A DNA stretch of 64,000 bases from Streptomyces smyrnaeus (GTDB lineage: Bacteria > Actinomycetota > Actinomycetes > Streptomycetales > Streptomycetaceae), in the NCBI RefSeq assembly GCF_017676345.1, contig NZ_JAFFZM010000013.1:185524-249523 (forward strand). Direction: 5' to 3'. The translations under genes were made by a program, and so were the position numbers. Positions 1 through 7,922 of this stretch are shown piece by piece; within the stretch, counting starts at the first letter, position 1; each line of letters opens with the position of its first letter. The notes under the pieces are model-generated. The model was not told where the DNA came from, did not search any database, and saw only the letters and a list, made by a program, of their open reading frames with translations.

Positions 1-1287
1 GCCGGACCGGCCGCGGTGCAGTGGCTGACGACCGCCTACTCACTGCCCATCGCCGTCGGGCTGATCACCGGCGGTCGCCTCGGCGACCTCTACGGTCGGC
101 GAAAGATCCTGCTCATCGGCACCGTCATCTTCACCTCGGCCTCGCTGCTGTGCGGCCTCGCCGCCGGGCCGGGAGTGCTGATCGGGGCCCGCGCCCTCCA
201 GGGTGTGGGAGCGGCCATCATGATTCCGCAGATCCTGGCCACCCTCCACATCACCTTCGAGGGACAGAACCGCAGCAAGGTGTTCGCCCTGTACGGGGCC
301 ATCATGTCGCTCGCCAACGTCCTGGGCCCGGTGATGGGCGGCCTGCTGACCGAGGCGGACCTGTCCGGGCTGTCCTGGCGGCCGGTCTTCCTGGTCAACG
401 TGCCCGTCGGGCTCGCCGTGCTTCTCTTGGGACGCAGGTTCATCCCCGAATCGACCGCCCGGAAGGCCGACCAACCCGACGTGACCGGCATGCTGCTGTC
501 CGCACTGGCCATCATCCTGACCGTCTTCCCCCTCACCGAGGGACACCTGCACCACTGGCCCCTGTGGTGCTTCGCCCTGCTCGCCGCAGGTCTGCTCACC
601 CTGGGCGCCTTCCTGCGCCATCAGCGGCGCAAGCAGGACAACGCCCCGCTCGTGGCCCTGTCCCTCTTCCGGGGCCGGCAGTTCTCCGGCGGCATGGCCG
701 CGCAGCTCATGCACGGCCTGCTGTGCGGGCTGTTCTTCATGACCTGGACCCTCTACCTCCAGCGCGGTCTGGGCATGAGCCCCCTCCACGCGGCCCTGGC
801 CTTCGTGCTGCTCTCCCTCGGCGAGCTGGTCGGCGCGACGATCGCGGTGAAGAGCGCTGGGCGCTTCGCCCGTCGCCTTCCCCAGACCGGAGCCCTCATC
901 ACCCTCGCCGCGGTGGCCGCCTACGGTCTCCAGATCGACACGGGCCAAGCGGGCCTGACCCTGACGGCGATGACGGCCCCGGTGACACTGATCGGCTTCG
1001 GCCTCGGCATGGTCGGCGGCCCGCTCGCCGACATGTCACTGGCCAAGGTCCCGCACGAGGACGCCGGCTCGGCCTCGGGGCTGTTCAACACCGTCATGCA
1101 CCTGGGCATCGCCCTCGGCACCGCGCTGACCGCCCTGGTGTTCTTCGCCACCACCGACGGCTCGCCCGATGCCGGACTCAACCGCGACGCCTTCGTCACC
1201 GTGCTGTGGTGGGACGGCGGCCTCCTCGCCCTGATGTGGACCCTGATGTTCTGCCTGCCCAAGCAGGCGAACACCCCGGCTGACTGA
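1..1287 (+). CDS. MFS drug exporter, DHA2 (EmrB/QacA) type, 5' truncated by window
   Basis: Integral-membrane proton-driven exporter, probably of drugs or secondary metabolites. The reading frame is open from the first base and the first possible internal start is a GTG at 16, but the protein there begins inside the family (QWLTTAYSLP followed by motif A, GGRLGDLYGRRK), so the true start and roughly the first 40-50 residues lie outside the window. About ten further hydrophobic segments follow, and the end (CLPKQANTPAD) looks natural. Motif C-like Gly/Pro-rich segments (LGPVMGGLL) support a drug/H+ antiporter. The substrate cannot be inferred. A strong hairpin follows the stop codon. Confidence 0.88.
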   Translation, partial: AGPAAVQWLTTAYSLPIAVGLITGGRLGDLYGRRKILLIGTVIFTSASLLCGLAAGPGVLIGARALQGVGAAIMIPQILATLHITFEGQNRSKVFALYGAIMSLANVLGPVMGGLLTEADLSGLSWRPVFLVNVPVGLAVLLLGRRFIPESTARKADQPDVTGMLLSALAIILTVFPLTEGHLHHWPLWCFALLAAGLLTLGAFLRHQRRKQDNAPLVALSLFRGRQFSGGMAAQLMHGLLCGLFFMTWTLYLQRGLGMSPLHAALAFVLLSLGELVGATIAVKSAGRFARRLPQTGALITLAAVAAYGLQIDTGQAGLTLTAMTAPVTLIGFGLGMVGGPLADMSLAKVPHEDAGSASGLFNTVMHLGIALGTALTALVFFATTDGSPDAGLNRDAFVTVLWWDGGLLALMWTLMFCLPKQANTPAD

Positions 1288-1300
1288 GCCACCCCAGTAG

Positions 1301-1335
1301 GTCGGCCCAGGCACCCTTCGGGGGCCTGGGCCGAC
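1301..1335 (+). terminator. Strong hairpin after MFS gene
   Basis: A perfect 12-bp inverted repeat (GTCGGCCCAGGC / GCCTGGGCCGAC) with a short C/G-rich loop begins 13 bp after the MFS stop. There is no T-run, as is common for actinobacterial terminators. Confidence 0.7.
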
Positions 1336-1339
1336 AGCC

Positions 1340-2262
1340 GTCCTCGTCCTCGCCGTCTTCGGCGGCATCGGAGTCCCGGAAGGGGCGCAGGGCCCCGACC
1401 CGGAGGCTGGAGGCGATGTTGAACAGGCAGCGGCCCCGGAAGTTGGTGTGACAGCGTCCAGGCGGCCATAACTCACGAGATCAACGGCTCAGGAACGGAC
1501 TCCGACCGGCCTCGGCGCCCGTACGCTCCAGGGGCCCCGGCGGGGAGCGTGACGGCTCCCGCCCGGGCTCCCGGCCCACTTCCTCCTCCAGCGCCCGCCA
1601 CAGCGCCGCCACGCCCAGGTCGGCGCCGTGCTCCTCGACCGCCGCCAGCCGGTTCGGCGGCACCTTCTCCACTCTCACCCTCTCCAGGCGGAAGGCGGAG
1701 ATCTCATCGACCCGCTCCAGGGCGTTCGCCATCCCGGTGCCCGTCGTCGCGGCGGCGGTCGGCGCAGCCACTCCAGCTCCAAGGTCAGCCGCCCCTCCGG
1801 CACTTCCAGCAGCGCCACCAGGTCCCCGGGCAGCGCCGGGTCCGCGCGGCGGGCGGCCCTGGCCAGCGTCGCGTACAGCCGCTTGTCGGCGACCGCGCGC
1901 ACCTCCGCCACCTGCCGCGCCCAGCACGCTCACGCCCGGCAGCAGCACCCGGTTCCTCCGCAGCCACCCGGTTCCGCCGCAGCCACCCGGGTCGCCTGGT
2001 TGAACAGCGCCTGCGGCCCCTCCGCATGCGTCCAGGCCCGCCCGTGCGGGAACGTACGGAACTTCGCGTGCTCGTACGCCGTCCTGGACCGCTCGGTGTA
2101 CTGCTTCACGCACGAGGTGTCCTTCATCTCCAGAGGCTCGGCCAGGTACTCCACCACCGGCCACGGCACATCCAGCGGGTCTTCCAGGAACAGCCCCAAA
2201 TACCGCACCGTGCACATCTGGAGCGCGAACCCCAGCCGACTCCAATCCGCAGATCTCTCTGA
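1340..2262 (-). pseudogene. Tn3-family transposase remnant with internal deletion
   Basis: Two blocks of a Tn3-type TnpA are recognisable on the minus strand. At about 2262-1930 the N-terminal DUF4158-like sequence can be read (MCTVRYLGLFLEDPLDVPW, then CVKQYTERSRTAYEHA), and at 1911-1675 the end of that domain (LVALLEVPEGRLTLELEWLRRPP, ALERVDEISAF) in shifted frames. At about 1456-1340 the extreme C-terminus is found (LFNI..., ALRPFRDSDAAEDGEDED). The catalytic middle, some 600-700 residues, is missing and several frameshifts are present. The C-terminal block resembles the fragment at 41463-41750. It is not functional. Confidence 0.7.
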
Positions 2263-2325
2263 TAGCGGCAGCGGTGGCGGTGGGGGCGGGCAGCGGCCCG
2301 CCCCCGCCGCCGTCCGTGCCCCCGC

Positions 2326-3084
2326 TCAAGCCCGGCGGCCGCCGTCGACCGACAGGGCGGTACCGGTGACGTAGGAGGCGTCCGGCGAGCACAGCCACAC
2401 AGCCGCGGCTGCAACCTCCTCGGACTCCGCCAGCCTGCGCAGCGGGGTCACGGCCGCCTGCCGCTCGGCCATCTGCGCACCGGCCGAAGCAACGACACCA
2501 TCGAACATGGCGGTCTTCGTCAGCGCCGGGCACAGCGCGTTGACTCGGATGTTGTCCGGCCCGTGGTCCATGGCGGCCGCCTTGGACAGGCCGACGACGC
2601 CGTGCTTGCTGGCCACATACGCCGGGGCGCCGGGGATCGCGTACAGGCCGCCGTTGGAGGCGACGTTGACGATCGCCCCGCCGCCGTGTTGCTTCATCAC
2701 GGGCAGTTCGTACTTCATGCACAGCCATGTGCCGATCAGGTTGACTCGCAGTACGCGCTCCCACTCCTGGACCGACATCTCCGTCAGGTCACGGTCATAT
2801 GAGGGAATTCCCGCGTTGTTCACCGCGAAGTCGAGCCCGCCGAACGTTGCCATGACCTGAGCCACGGCCCGCTGCACGGACTGTTCATCGCCGATGTCGA
2901 CGGCCACGGCCTCAGCCCGGCCGCCCTCCTTCACGATCAGCTCCACGGTCTGACGAGCGCTGTACTCGTCCAGGTCGAGTACAGCGACCGCGGCCCCGCG
3001 CCGGGCGAACTCGAGCGCGGCGGCGCGCCCGATTCCGCTTCCGGCGCCGGTGACCAGACCGGTCTTGCCGGCGTAGCTGCTCAC
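2326..3084 (-). CDS. SDR-family NAD(P)-dependent oxidoreductase
   Basis: Classical short-chain dehydrogenase of 252 residues, a usual length for the family. It has the cofactor motif TGAGSGIG near residue 12, the NNAG motif near 90, Ser in the NVASNGG strand near 140, and the catalytic YVASK (Tyr/Lys) near 155. The C-terminus (YVTGTALSVDGGRRA) is typical of FabG-like cytosolic SDRs. Its ATG overlaps the stop of the upstream 105-residue gene by 4 bp (ATGA), so the two are translationally coupled. A divergent LysR gene begins about 100 bp beyond that partner and probably controls both. The substrate is unknown. Confidence 0.92.
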   Translation of the reverse strand: MSSYAGKTGLVTGAGSGIGRAAALEFARRGAAVAVLDLDEYSARQTVELIVKEGGRAEAVAVDIGDEQSVQRAVAQVMATFGGLDFAVNNAGIPSYDRDLTEMSVQEWERVLRVNLIGTWLCMKYELPVMKQHGGGAIVNVASNGGLYAIPGAPAYVASKHGVVGLSKAAAMDHGPDNIRVNALCPALTKTAMFDGVVASAGAQMAERQAAVTPLRRLAESEEVAAAAVWLCSPDASYVTGTALSVDGGRRA

Positions 3085-3398
3085 GCCAGCGGCTCGTGGT
3101 TGACCCAGATCGCCTTGTACGGGTGGCGGCTCTGCCAGCGTTTGATGAGGTCGGCTGCCCCGGGCATGGTGAAGGTCGCGTTCAGGGCGTCGAGGTCGGT
3201 CAGGCCCAGTTGCAGGACGGCGCTGGCGACGGCCAGCGGGGCGTGATCGTCGCCCGGGACGCGGATGTGGTGCCGGGCCGTGAACGACTCGACCAGGCCG
3301 GAGCCCATCACCAGCTCCTCGAACTCCTTGAGGTACTGGTCCAGCTCACTCGCGGGAATCGGATCGTCGAACGCCACGATCATCGTGTGGTGAATCAT
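3081..3398 (-). CDS. Conserved small protein, EthD/Dabb-like fold possible
   Basis: A 105-residue protein starting MIHHTMIVAFDDPIP and ending YKAIWVNHEPLA. The ATG at 3398 is preferred over longer in-frame starts because the longer forms run into the divergent LysR coding region. Size and pattern (short N-terminal beta strand, a central helix around YLKEFEELV, and an acidic/aromatic end) are compatible with a dimeric ferredoxin-like alpha/beta barrel of the EthD or stress-responsive Dabb type. I do not recognise it with certainty. It overlaps the SDR by 4 bp, so the two products probably act on the same substrate. Confidence 0.75.
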   Translation of the reverse strand: MIHHTMIVAFDDPIPASELDQYLKEFEELVMGSGLVESFTARHHIRVPGDDHAPLAVASAVLQLGLTDLDALNATFTMPGAADLIKRWQSRHPYKAIWVNHEPLA

Positions 3399-3450
3399 GC
3401 CCCCAGCGAACAGGCATATTTCACCCCCGTCCAAGATCCATCCGTTCTCG

Positions 3451-3468
3451 TTCCATGCCTGGCAGGAA
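3451..3468. promoter_or_regulatory. Candidate LysR operator between divergent genes
   Basis: An imperfect palindrome, TTCCATGCC-T-GGCAGGAA, lies between the two divergent starts at 3398 and 3493, the usual position for a LysR-type binding site. Assigned by position and symmetry only. Confidence 0.35.
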
Positions 3469-3492
3469 TCGAGCGAGCGGTAGTCTCGCGGC

Positions 3493-4350
3493 ATGGCCGA
3501 GCTGGAGACCCGCGAGCTGGAGTACTTCGTCGCCGTGGCCGAGGAACTGCACTTCGGCCACGCCGCAACCCGCCTGGCGATCGCCCAGCCGGCCCTGTCC
3601 AAAGCGATCCGGCGCCTGGAAGCCCGGCTCGGAGTGCGGCTGCTGGAACGCTCCAGCAGAAGCGTCACCCTCACCCCCGCCGGTCAAGCACTCCTGCACC
3701 ACGGCCGGCACGCCCTCAACGCCGTCAGCGCGGCTGCCGAGAAGACCCGCCGGGCCGCCGAACAGCAAGCCCGCCTGCGCCTGGTGATCAAACCCGGCGG
3801 CGATGCGAACCTGCTGTCCGGCATCCTGGCCGCCTACGCCGGCCGGCCCGACGCCCGCCAGGTGGACATCCTCTTCGGCGGCGCCACCGACCGCGCCGAT
3901 CACGTCCGCGACGGCCGCGCCGATGTCGCCCTGCTGTACGCACCGTTCGACGACATGACCGGCCTGGACCACGAAACCCTGACGGTCGAAGGAAGGGTGG
4001 CGATCCTGCCGCCCGACCACCGGCTCGCCACTCGTCCACAGGTCACGCTCGCCGACCTCGCCCAGGAGACACTGCCACGCTGGAAAGGCGTGCGCTGGAC
4101 CGGAGCACCCGAGGCCGAGCACGGGCCGCAGGTCACGGACGCAGCCGAAGCCCTGCACCTGATCAGACTGGGACGCACCATCGCCGTACTGCCCCGCTCA
4201 CTGGCCCGGCCCATGCACCCCGACCTCGTCTACCGACCCGTCACCGACGCCCCCACCAGCGCACTCGTCCTCGCATGGGCACAGGACGACCGCCGCCCCC
4301 TGGTCGCCTCCTTCGTCGCCGCCGCCGTAGAGGCGGCAGGGAGGACTTGA
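3493..4350 (+). CDS. LysR-family transcriptional regulator
   Basis: 285 residues. The N-terminal winged helix-turn-helix is clear (LEYFVAVAEELHFGHAATRL, then QPALSKAIRRLEARLGVRLLERS), followed by a periplasmic-binding-protein-like effector domain. It is divergent from the 105-residue/SDR operon, the standard LysR arrangement, so it probably regulates that operon and itself. A decayed partial copy of this gene and its 3' flank is present at 54832-55183. The segment after the stop (4351-4531) is duplicated there too, so this gene was copied as a block. Confidence 0.93.
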   Translation: MAELETRELEYFVAVAEELHFGHAATRLAIAQPALSKAIRRLEARLGVRLLERSSRSVTLTPAGQALLHHGRHALNAVSAAAEKTRRAAEQQARLRLVIKPGGDANLLSGILAAYAGRPDARQVDILFGGATDRADHVRDGRADVALLYAPFDDMTGLDHETLTVEGRVAILPPDHRLATRPQVTLADLAQETLPRWKGVRWTGAPEAEHGPQVTDAAEALHLIRLGRTIAVLPRSLARPMHPDLVYRPVTDAPTSALVLAWAQDDRRPLVASFVAAAVEAAGRT

Positions 4351-4992
4351 GGATGCGGATGATTCCGCACGACCTGCGGTGCAGTGGCGCAACAACACGA
4401 AGGCGGTGCGACGCAGCCGACGAGACCTCGGCATGGACGACCGAGCGGAACGGTGTCGGGCATGGTGCTCTGCCGGCGTTGTCGACCAAGCAGCAAAACA
4501 TGGGGGAACCGACCGCAGAGTCCGTGAGCGCCGCGGTGATGAATGCTCCGGGCTCCGATCTGTGGGCGCCTCCCTCGGCCACACCGCCGGGTCGACGCCT
4601 GGGCGAGGCGCGGACGCGCCCGGACCCACGAGCCTGGTTTCGACGTATTCGTGGCCCGCGTTCTGGCCGCGCACTGTCTGCTTCCGAGAGGGCGTGGCCC
4701 GGGCGCACACCGAGACCGAGCACCAGGCCCAACACCCAGATCCGCGACACCTCGGCGCCTACCGCGCCCGCCAGCCCGGAGCACCACGGACCCAGCGATC
4801 CAGAGGGCTTCCGCCCGGCAACTCCGGGCGTAGCCCGGGAACCCCAACCGTCGCCACCAGCACCCGGAGCGGGGCCCAGAACGCAGAATTCAGCGGATGG
4901 AAGATGGCTCAATATCCTCTTCACTAAGTGCGAACATGCGCGCTACGTATACGGACGAGTCGGAATGACACCCGGACACGACGGGAGGACAA
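4351..4992. other. Non-coding stretch made of duplicated sequence
   Basis: No gene recognised. The first part (to about 4531) matches 55006-55183 downstream of the decayed LysR copy. The next part (4524-4655) matches 6431-6562. The last 330 bp hold nothing recognisable apart from the start region of the secreted-protein gene. Confidence 0.7.
4524..4655 (+). repeat. 132-bp repeat, copy 1
   Basis: Nearly identical to 6431-6562 (same orientation, a handful of mismatches). It begins GTGAGCGC and ends at TTCGTGGC. No convincing coding capacity or transposon-like ends were found; nature unknown. Confidence 0.8.
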
Positions 4993-5439
4993 GTGAAACT
5001 ACCCAATCGGCGTTTAACGTCAAGCATCGCGGTACTGGCAGTTGCGATTCCGCTTTCCTCTGCTCAGACCGTTCATGCCGCGCCTGCGGGGCCGGGTGAT
5101 GCGCAGGCCGTTCACGCCGCCCCGCCGGGGCCGGGCGAGTGGGATGACCTCGGAACGCACGGTGTCTACTACCAGAGCAGATACAGGACGAAAGCGGTGA
5201 AGTCGGGTGGCGGTGACTTCAAAGCTTGCATCACGACGACGAGCACCGATTCCGAGTTCTACGATCTTCTTGAGCAGGACTCGGACCCTATACGTGCAAA
5301 GAGAGTCTCACAAGTTCGGGGAGCCGGCTGTTGGATATTCCGCAACATCGGGGCGTACGTCGACGGAGACAATAACCGCGCCGAATTCTTCATCGGGACC
5401 ATAGACGGTGGGATGAAGCGCGTCCACTATTGGGATTGA
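4993..5439 (+). CDS. Small secreted protein of unknown function
   Basis: 148 residues, GTG start 4 bp after a good ribosome-binding site (GGGAGGA at 4983-4989). It carries a Sec signal peptide: basic MKLPNRR, a hydrophobic stretch SIAVLAVAIPLSS, and VHA-A as likely cleavage site. Just at the cleavage region a 13-residue unit is tandemly duplicated (QTVHAAPAGPGDA then QAVHAAPPGPGEW), giving two possible VHA-A sites. The mature part has two cysteines that could form a disulphide and ends RVHYWD. Its base composition is lower in GC than the neighbours. It is not a family I recognise, but the clean signal peptide and ribosome-binding site make it a credible gene. Confidence 0.7.
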   Translation: MKLPNRRLTSSIAVLAVAIPLSSAQTVHAAPAGPGDAQAVHAAPPGPGEWDDLGTHGVYYQSRYRTKAVKSGGGDFKACITTTSTDSEFYDLLEQDSDPIRAKRVSQVRGAGCWIFRNIGAYVDGDNNRAEFFIGTIDGGMKRVHYWD

Positions 5440-5721
5440 TCTGACAGCAGGAAGCGCATCGGCTCGTCCCACTCGACAAACAGCGGGTGACTGCTGCCGC
5501 GTCAGGTCGACGACCCGTTCAAGCACCGGCCTGCGACGCGCGGGAAGCTGCCGGAGGCGCCCAAGTGGTAGGCGGCCAGTTGTAGGCGGCCACGGCTGCG
5601 GCGTCGACCCAGGCGAGGGTGCCGGCTATGACGTCTGCCGGTGTGGATCGCCCATGAAAGGGATGGCAGGGGGAGACAGCCCACCGGCCGTGCTCCGACA
5701 GTTCTGTGGCAGCCGCCGCGC

Positions 5722-6267
5722 TCAAGCATCCGTCTTGCGCACGTGGAAGCGCAGCATGGTGACCCCGCCCGACTGGACGTTGCTGAACGGTTCCAGGTCG
5801 ATCCGGTCGAGGCCCGGCGGCGCGAAGCGGACGCCGTCGCCGAGCAGCACCGGTAGCACGTACACCAGGATCTCGTCGACGAGGCCGCGCTGCAGGCACT
5901 GGGCGGCCACGTCGGCGCCGAGGATCTCCAGGTTCTTGTCGCCGGCGGCGTGGCGTGCCGTGGCCACGGCTTCCTCGATGCCGCAGGTGAGGAAGGTGAC
6001 GTTGGGGTCCGGCTCGTCGGGCGGGCGGTGGGTGAGGACGAACTGCGCCCCGCCGTCGTAGTCGGTGTTCTCGTCGGACATGCGCTTGCCGACCTCGTAC
6101 GTGCCCCGGCCGATGAGCATGGCGCCCGTGGCCGCCATGACCTCCGGGAACGTCGCCGACGTCATGTGCTCGAAGATCCAGTCCATCGTGTGGCCGGGAC
6201 CGGCGATGAACCCGTCGAGGGACATCACCCTGTTCACGACCACTTTGCCGGTGCTCGCATCCGTCAT
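5722..6267 (-). CDS. Dihydrofolate reductase-family protein (RibD C-terminal-like)
   Basis: 181 residues matching the YyaP/YwjB type of DHFR-like reductase: VVVNRVMSLDGFIAGPG at the N-terminus, GAMLIGRGTYEVGKRM, then an NADPH-binding-like stretch (ILGADVAAQCLQRGLVDEILVY) and VLLGDGVRF. Such proteins are common single-gene cassettes in Streptomyces; some reduce flavin- or pterin-like substrates, but most are uncharacterised. It stands alone with no co-directional neighbour. The 280 bp between it and the secreted-protein gene contain nothing recognisable. Confidence 0.88.
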   Translation of the reverse strand: MTDASTGKVVVNRVMSLDGFIAGPGHTMDWIFEHMTSATFPEVMAATGAMLIGRGTYEVGKRMSDENTDYDGGAQFVLTHRPPDEPDPNVTFLTCGIEEAVATARHAAGDKNLEILGADVAAQCLQRGLVDEILVYVLPVLLGDGVRFAPPGLDRIDLEPFSNVQSGGVTMLRFHVRKTDA

Positions 6268-6430
6268 GCGTCTTCTCCAAGCAGGTGGAGGGCCGGGTTC
6301 GCATCATAGGTCGGTGAGCAGGCCTCCGAGGACCGGGACTTCCGCTTCGCGGCACTTCTGACCTTGCAGGACCAAAACGTCATGGGACGCGCTCACGTCG
6401 AATCTTCCCCAGCAGCCGGAAGACGTACCG

Positions 6431-6562
6431 GTGAGCGCTGCGGTGATGAATGCTCCGGGCTCCGATCTGTGGGCGCCTCCCTCAGCCACACCGCCGGGTC
6501 GACGCCTGGGTGAGGCGCGGATGCGCCCGGACCCACGAGCCTGGCTTCGACGTGATCGTGGC
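6431..6562 (+). repeat. 132-bp repeat, copy 2
   Basis: Second copy of the 4524-4655 repeat with the same boundaries. It lies in the 460-bp gap between the DHFR-like gene and the MerR promoter; the rest of that gap shows no gene. Confidence 0.8.
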
Positions 6563-6691
6563 TTTCTCCTGGCGGCGTACTCTCTGGGCGGGCCGGTCAG
6601 AAGCGCGCGAGTTCATGGAATCCAGGAGGGGTCCTCGGGCGAACACCTACGCAGGTGCGCGATCCGGTGCTGATCAGGTGCGGGCTCCGGC

Positions 6692-6722
6692 TTGACCTTC
6701 GAGTCGGGTCGAAGGTTTACGG
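6692..6722 (+). promoter_or_regulatory. MerR-type promoter and operator
   Basis: TTGACC (6692-6697) is followed after 19 bp by a weak -10 (TTACGG, 6717-6722). Between and overlapping them is a perfect 8-bp inverted repeat ACCTTCGA...TCGAAGGT (6695-6716). The long 19-bp spacing with a dyad in the spacer is the hallmark of promoters that MerR-family proteins activate by DNA distortion. The GTG at 6731 lies only 8 bp further on, so the transcript may be nearly leaderless. Confidence 0.75.
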
Positions 6723-6730
6723 TCCGCGGT

Positions 6731-7507
6731 GTGACCACTTACCGCATTTCGCAGCTGGCCGAGCGCTCCGGCGTGCCGGCCACGACGCTGCGCTTCTACG
6801 AGGATGCCGGGCTACTGCCCGCCGACCGCACGCCGTCCGGGTATCGCGTGTACGGCGAGGACGCGGTGGAGCGTCTCGCCTTCATCTCCTCGGCGAAGCT
6901 CTTGGGCTTGGCACTGGAGGAGATCCGCGAGCTCCTCGACGTCCGCGAGGACGGAGTGTGCGCGTCGGTCCGGGCGCGGATGCTGCCGTTGGTCGCGGGC
7001 CGGATCGCGGAGACCCACGGCCGGATCGCCGAGTTGCGCGCGTTCTTAGCTCACCTGGCCGCCGTCCACGCCGACCTGTCGAGCCCAGCGCCCGCAGGGG
7101 CGTGCGGGCCGGGCTGCGGCTGCACCATGACCAGCCCGTCGCCGACGGCCGGGCCCGTGCCGATCACGCTGTCTCCCGCGCGTTCGGGCCCGGCCGCCGA
7201 GGTGTGGCGGGACACGCCGGTGGCCTGCAGGCTGGGCGGCGCCGAGCTGGGCGAGCGCACAGAGCAGTGGCAGCAGCTGGTCGGCAAGGCCGAACAGCGC
7301 GAGGAGATCGACGACGGCGTGCGCCTGTCCTTCCCTGCCGGCGCCGAACTCGCCGGTGAGGTCGCCGCCCTCGCCGCGGCCGAGCAGGGCTGCTGCGCGT
7401 TCTTCGACTTCCGTCTGCACCTGACCCCGACCGCTCTCCGGCTGGAGGTGCGGGCGCCCGAGTCCGCCGCCGGGATGCTGGCCGACCTTTTCGCAGCGAC
7501 CGCATGA
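6731..7507 (+). CDS. MerR-family heavy-metal-responsive regulator
   Basis: 258 residues from the GTG at 6731, chosen because MerR proteins begin immediately with the winged helix (TTYRISQLAERSGVPATTLRFYEDAGLL) and because the start sits just past its own promoter. The dimerisation helix follows, then a Cys-rich loop (GACGPGCGC), and a C-terminal domain of about 100 residues carrying EQGCCAFF. The paired cysteines suggest soft-metal sensing, for example mercury or arsenic. It overlaps the next gene by 4 bp (ATGA) and heads a resistance operon with a MerT-like protein and an ACR3-type exporter. Confidence 0.88.
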   Translation: MTTYRISQLAERSGVPATTLRFYEDAGLLPADRTPSGYRVYGEDAVERLAFISSAKLLGLALEEIRELLDVREDGVCASVRARMLPLVAGRIAETHGRIAELRAFLAHLAAVHADLSSPAPAGACGPGCGCTMTSPSPTAGPVPITLSPARSGPAAEVWRDTPVACRLGGAELGERTEQWQQLVGKAEQREEIDDGVRLSFPAGAELAGEVAALAAAEQGCCAFFDFRLHLTPTALRLEVRAPESAAGMLADLFAATA

Positions 7508-7826
7508 CCGTTCCGCCCCGTGCCGCCTCCCGTCCTTCGCGGCCCTGGAGTGCCCTCGGCGCTGGCGCGGCCGTGATCGCCGCCTGCGCGATGTGCTGCG
7601 CGGGCCCGCTGCCGGCCGTCCTCGGCGGCACCGGCATCACCTCCGCGATCGGCGCGCTGTGGATGCCCGCCCTGGCAGTACCGGCCGTGGCCGCCGGACT
7701 GGGCGTACTCGTCGTCCGGCGCCGACGCCGGACAGCGGGCTGCCGGACTTCCCCGGCACCAGCCGACCTCGGCATGCCGACTGCCGGTCCGCGCCCGGGG
7801 CGGACGCCCACGCGTCCGACCGCTGA
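7504..7826 (+). CDS. Small MerT-like membrane protein; 3' end uncertain (probable frameshift)
   Basis: Starts at an ATG overlapping the MerR stop. Residues 15-72 form a two-segment membrane hairpin with a vicinal cysteine pair in the first segment (CAMCCAGPL) and an Arg-rich tail, as in small mercuric-ion transport proteins of the MerT type. In frame, the ORF runs on to 8169, deep into the downstream exporter gene, with an unnatural Ser/Arg/Trp-rich composition. A neighbouring frame stops naturally at 7826. The true protein therefore probably ends after about 80-105 residues and a frameshift (real or sequencing) lies near 7740-7820. Confidence 0.5.
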
Positions 7827-7922
7827 GCCGGGAGTCGTGCTCAGGCCGGGCACGGCGGCCTGTGAGGATGAACGGGCGCGGTCGCCGCGGGGCGGCCGGC
7901 ACCGAAAGAAGGAGCAGTTCGG

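Noticed and set aside
1481..2764. 427-codon minus-strand open frame
   Set aside because: Low-complexity Arg/Gly-rich shadow. Its first part overlaps the SDR gene in another frame; only its last 85 codons reflect the Tn3 remnant.
3096..5099. 667-codon plus-strand open frame
   Set aside because: Arg/Pro-rich shadow of the SDR partner and LysR genes; no motifs.
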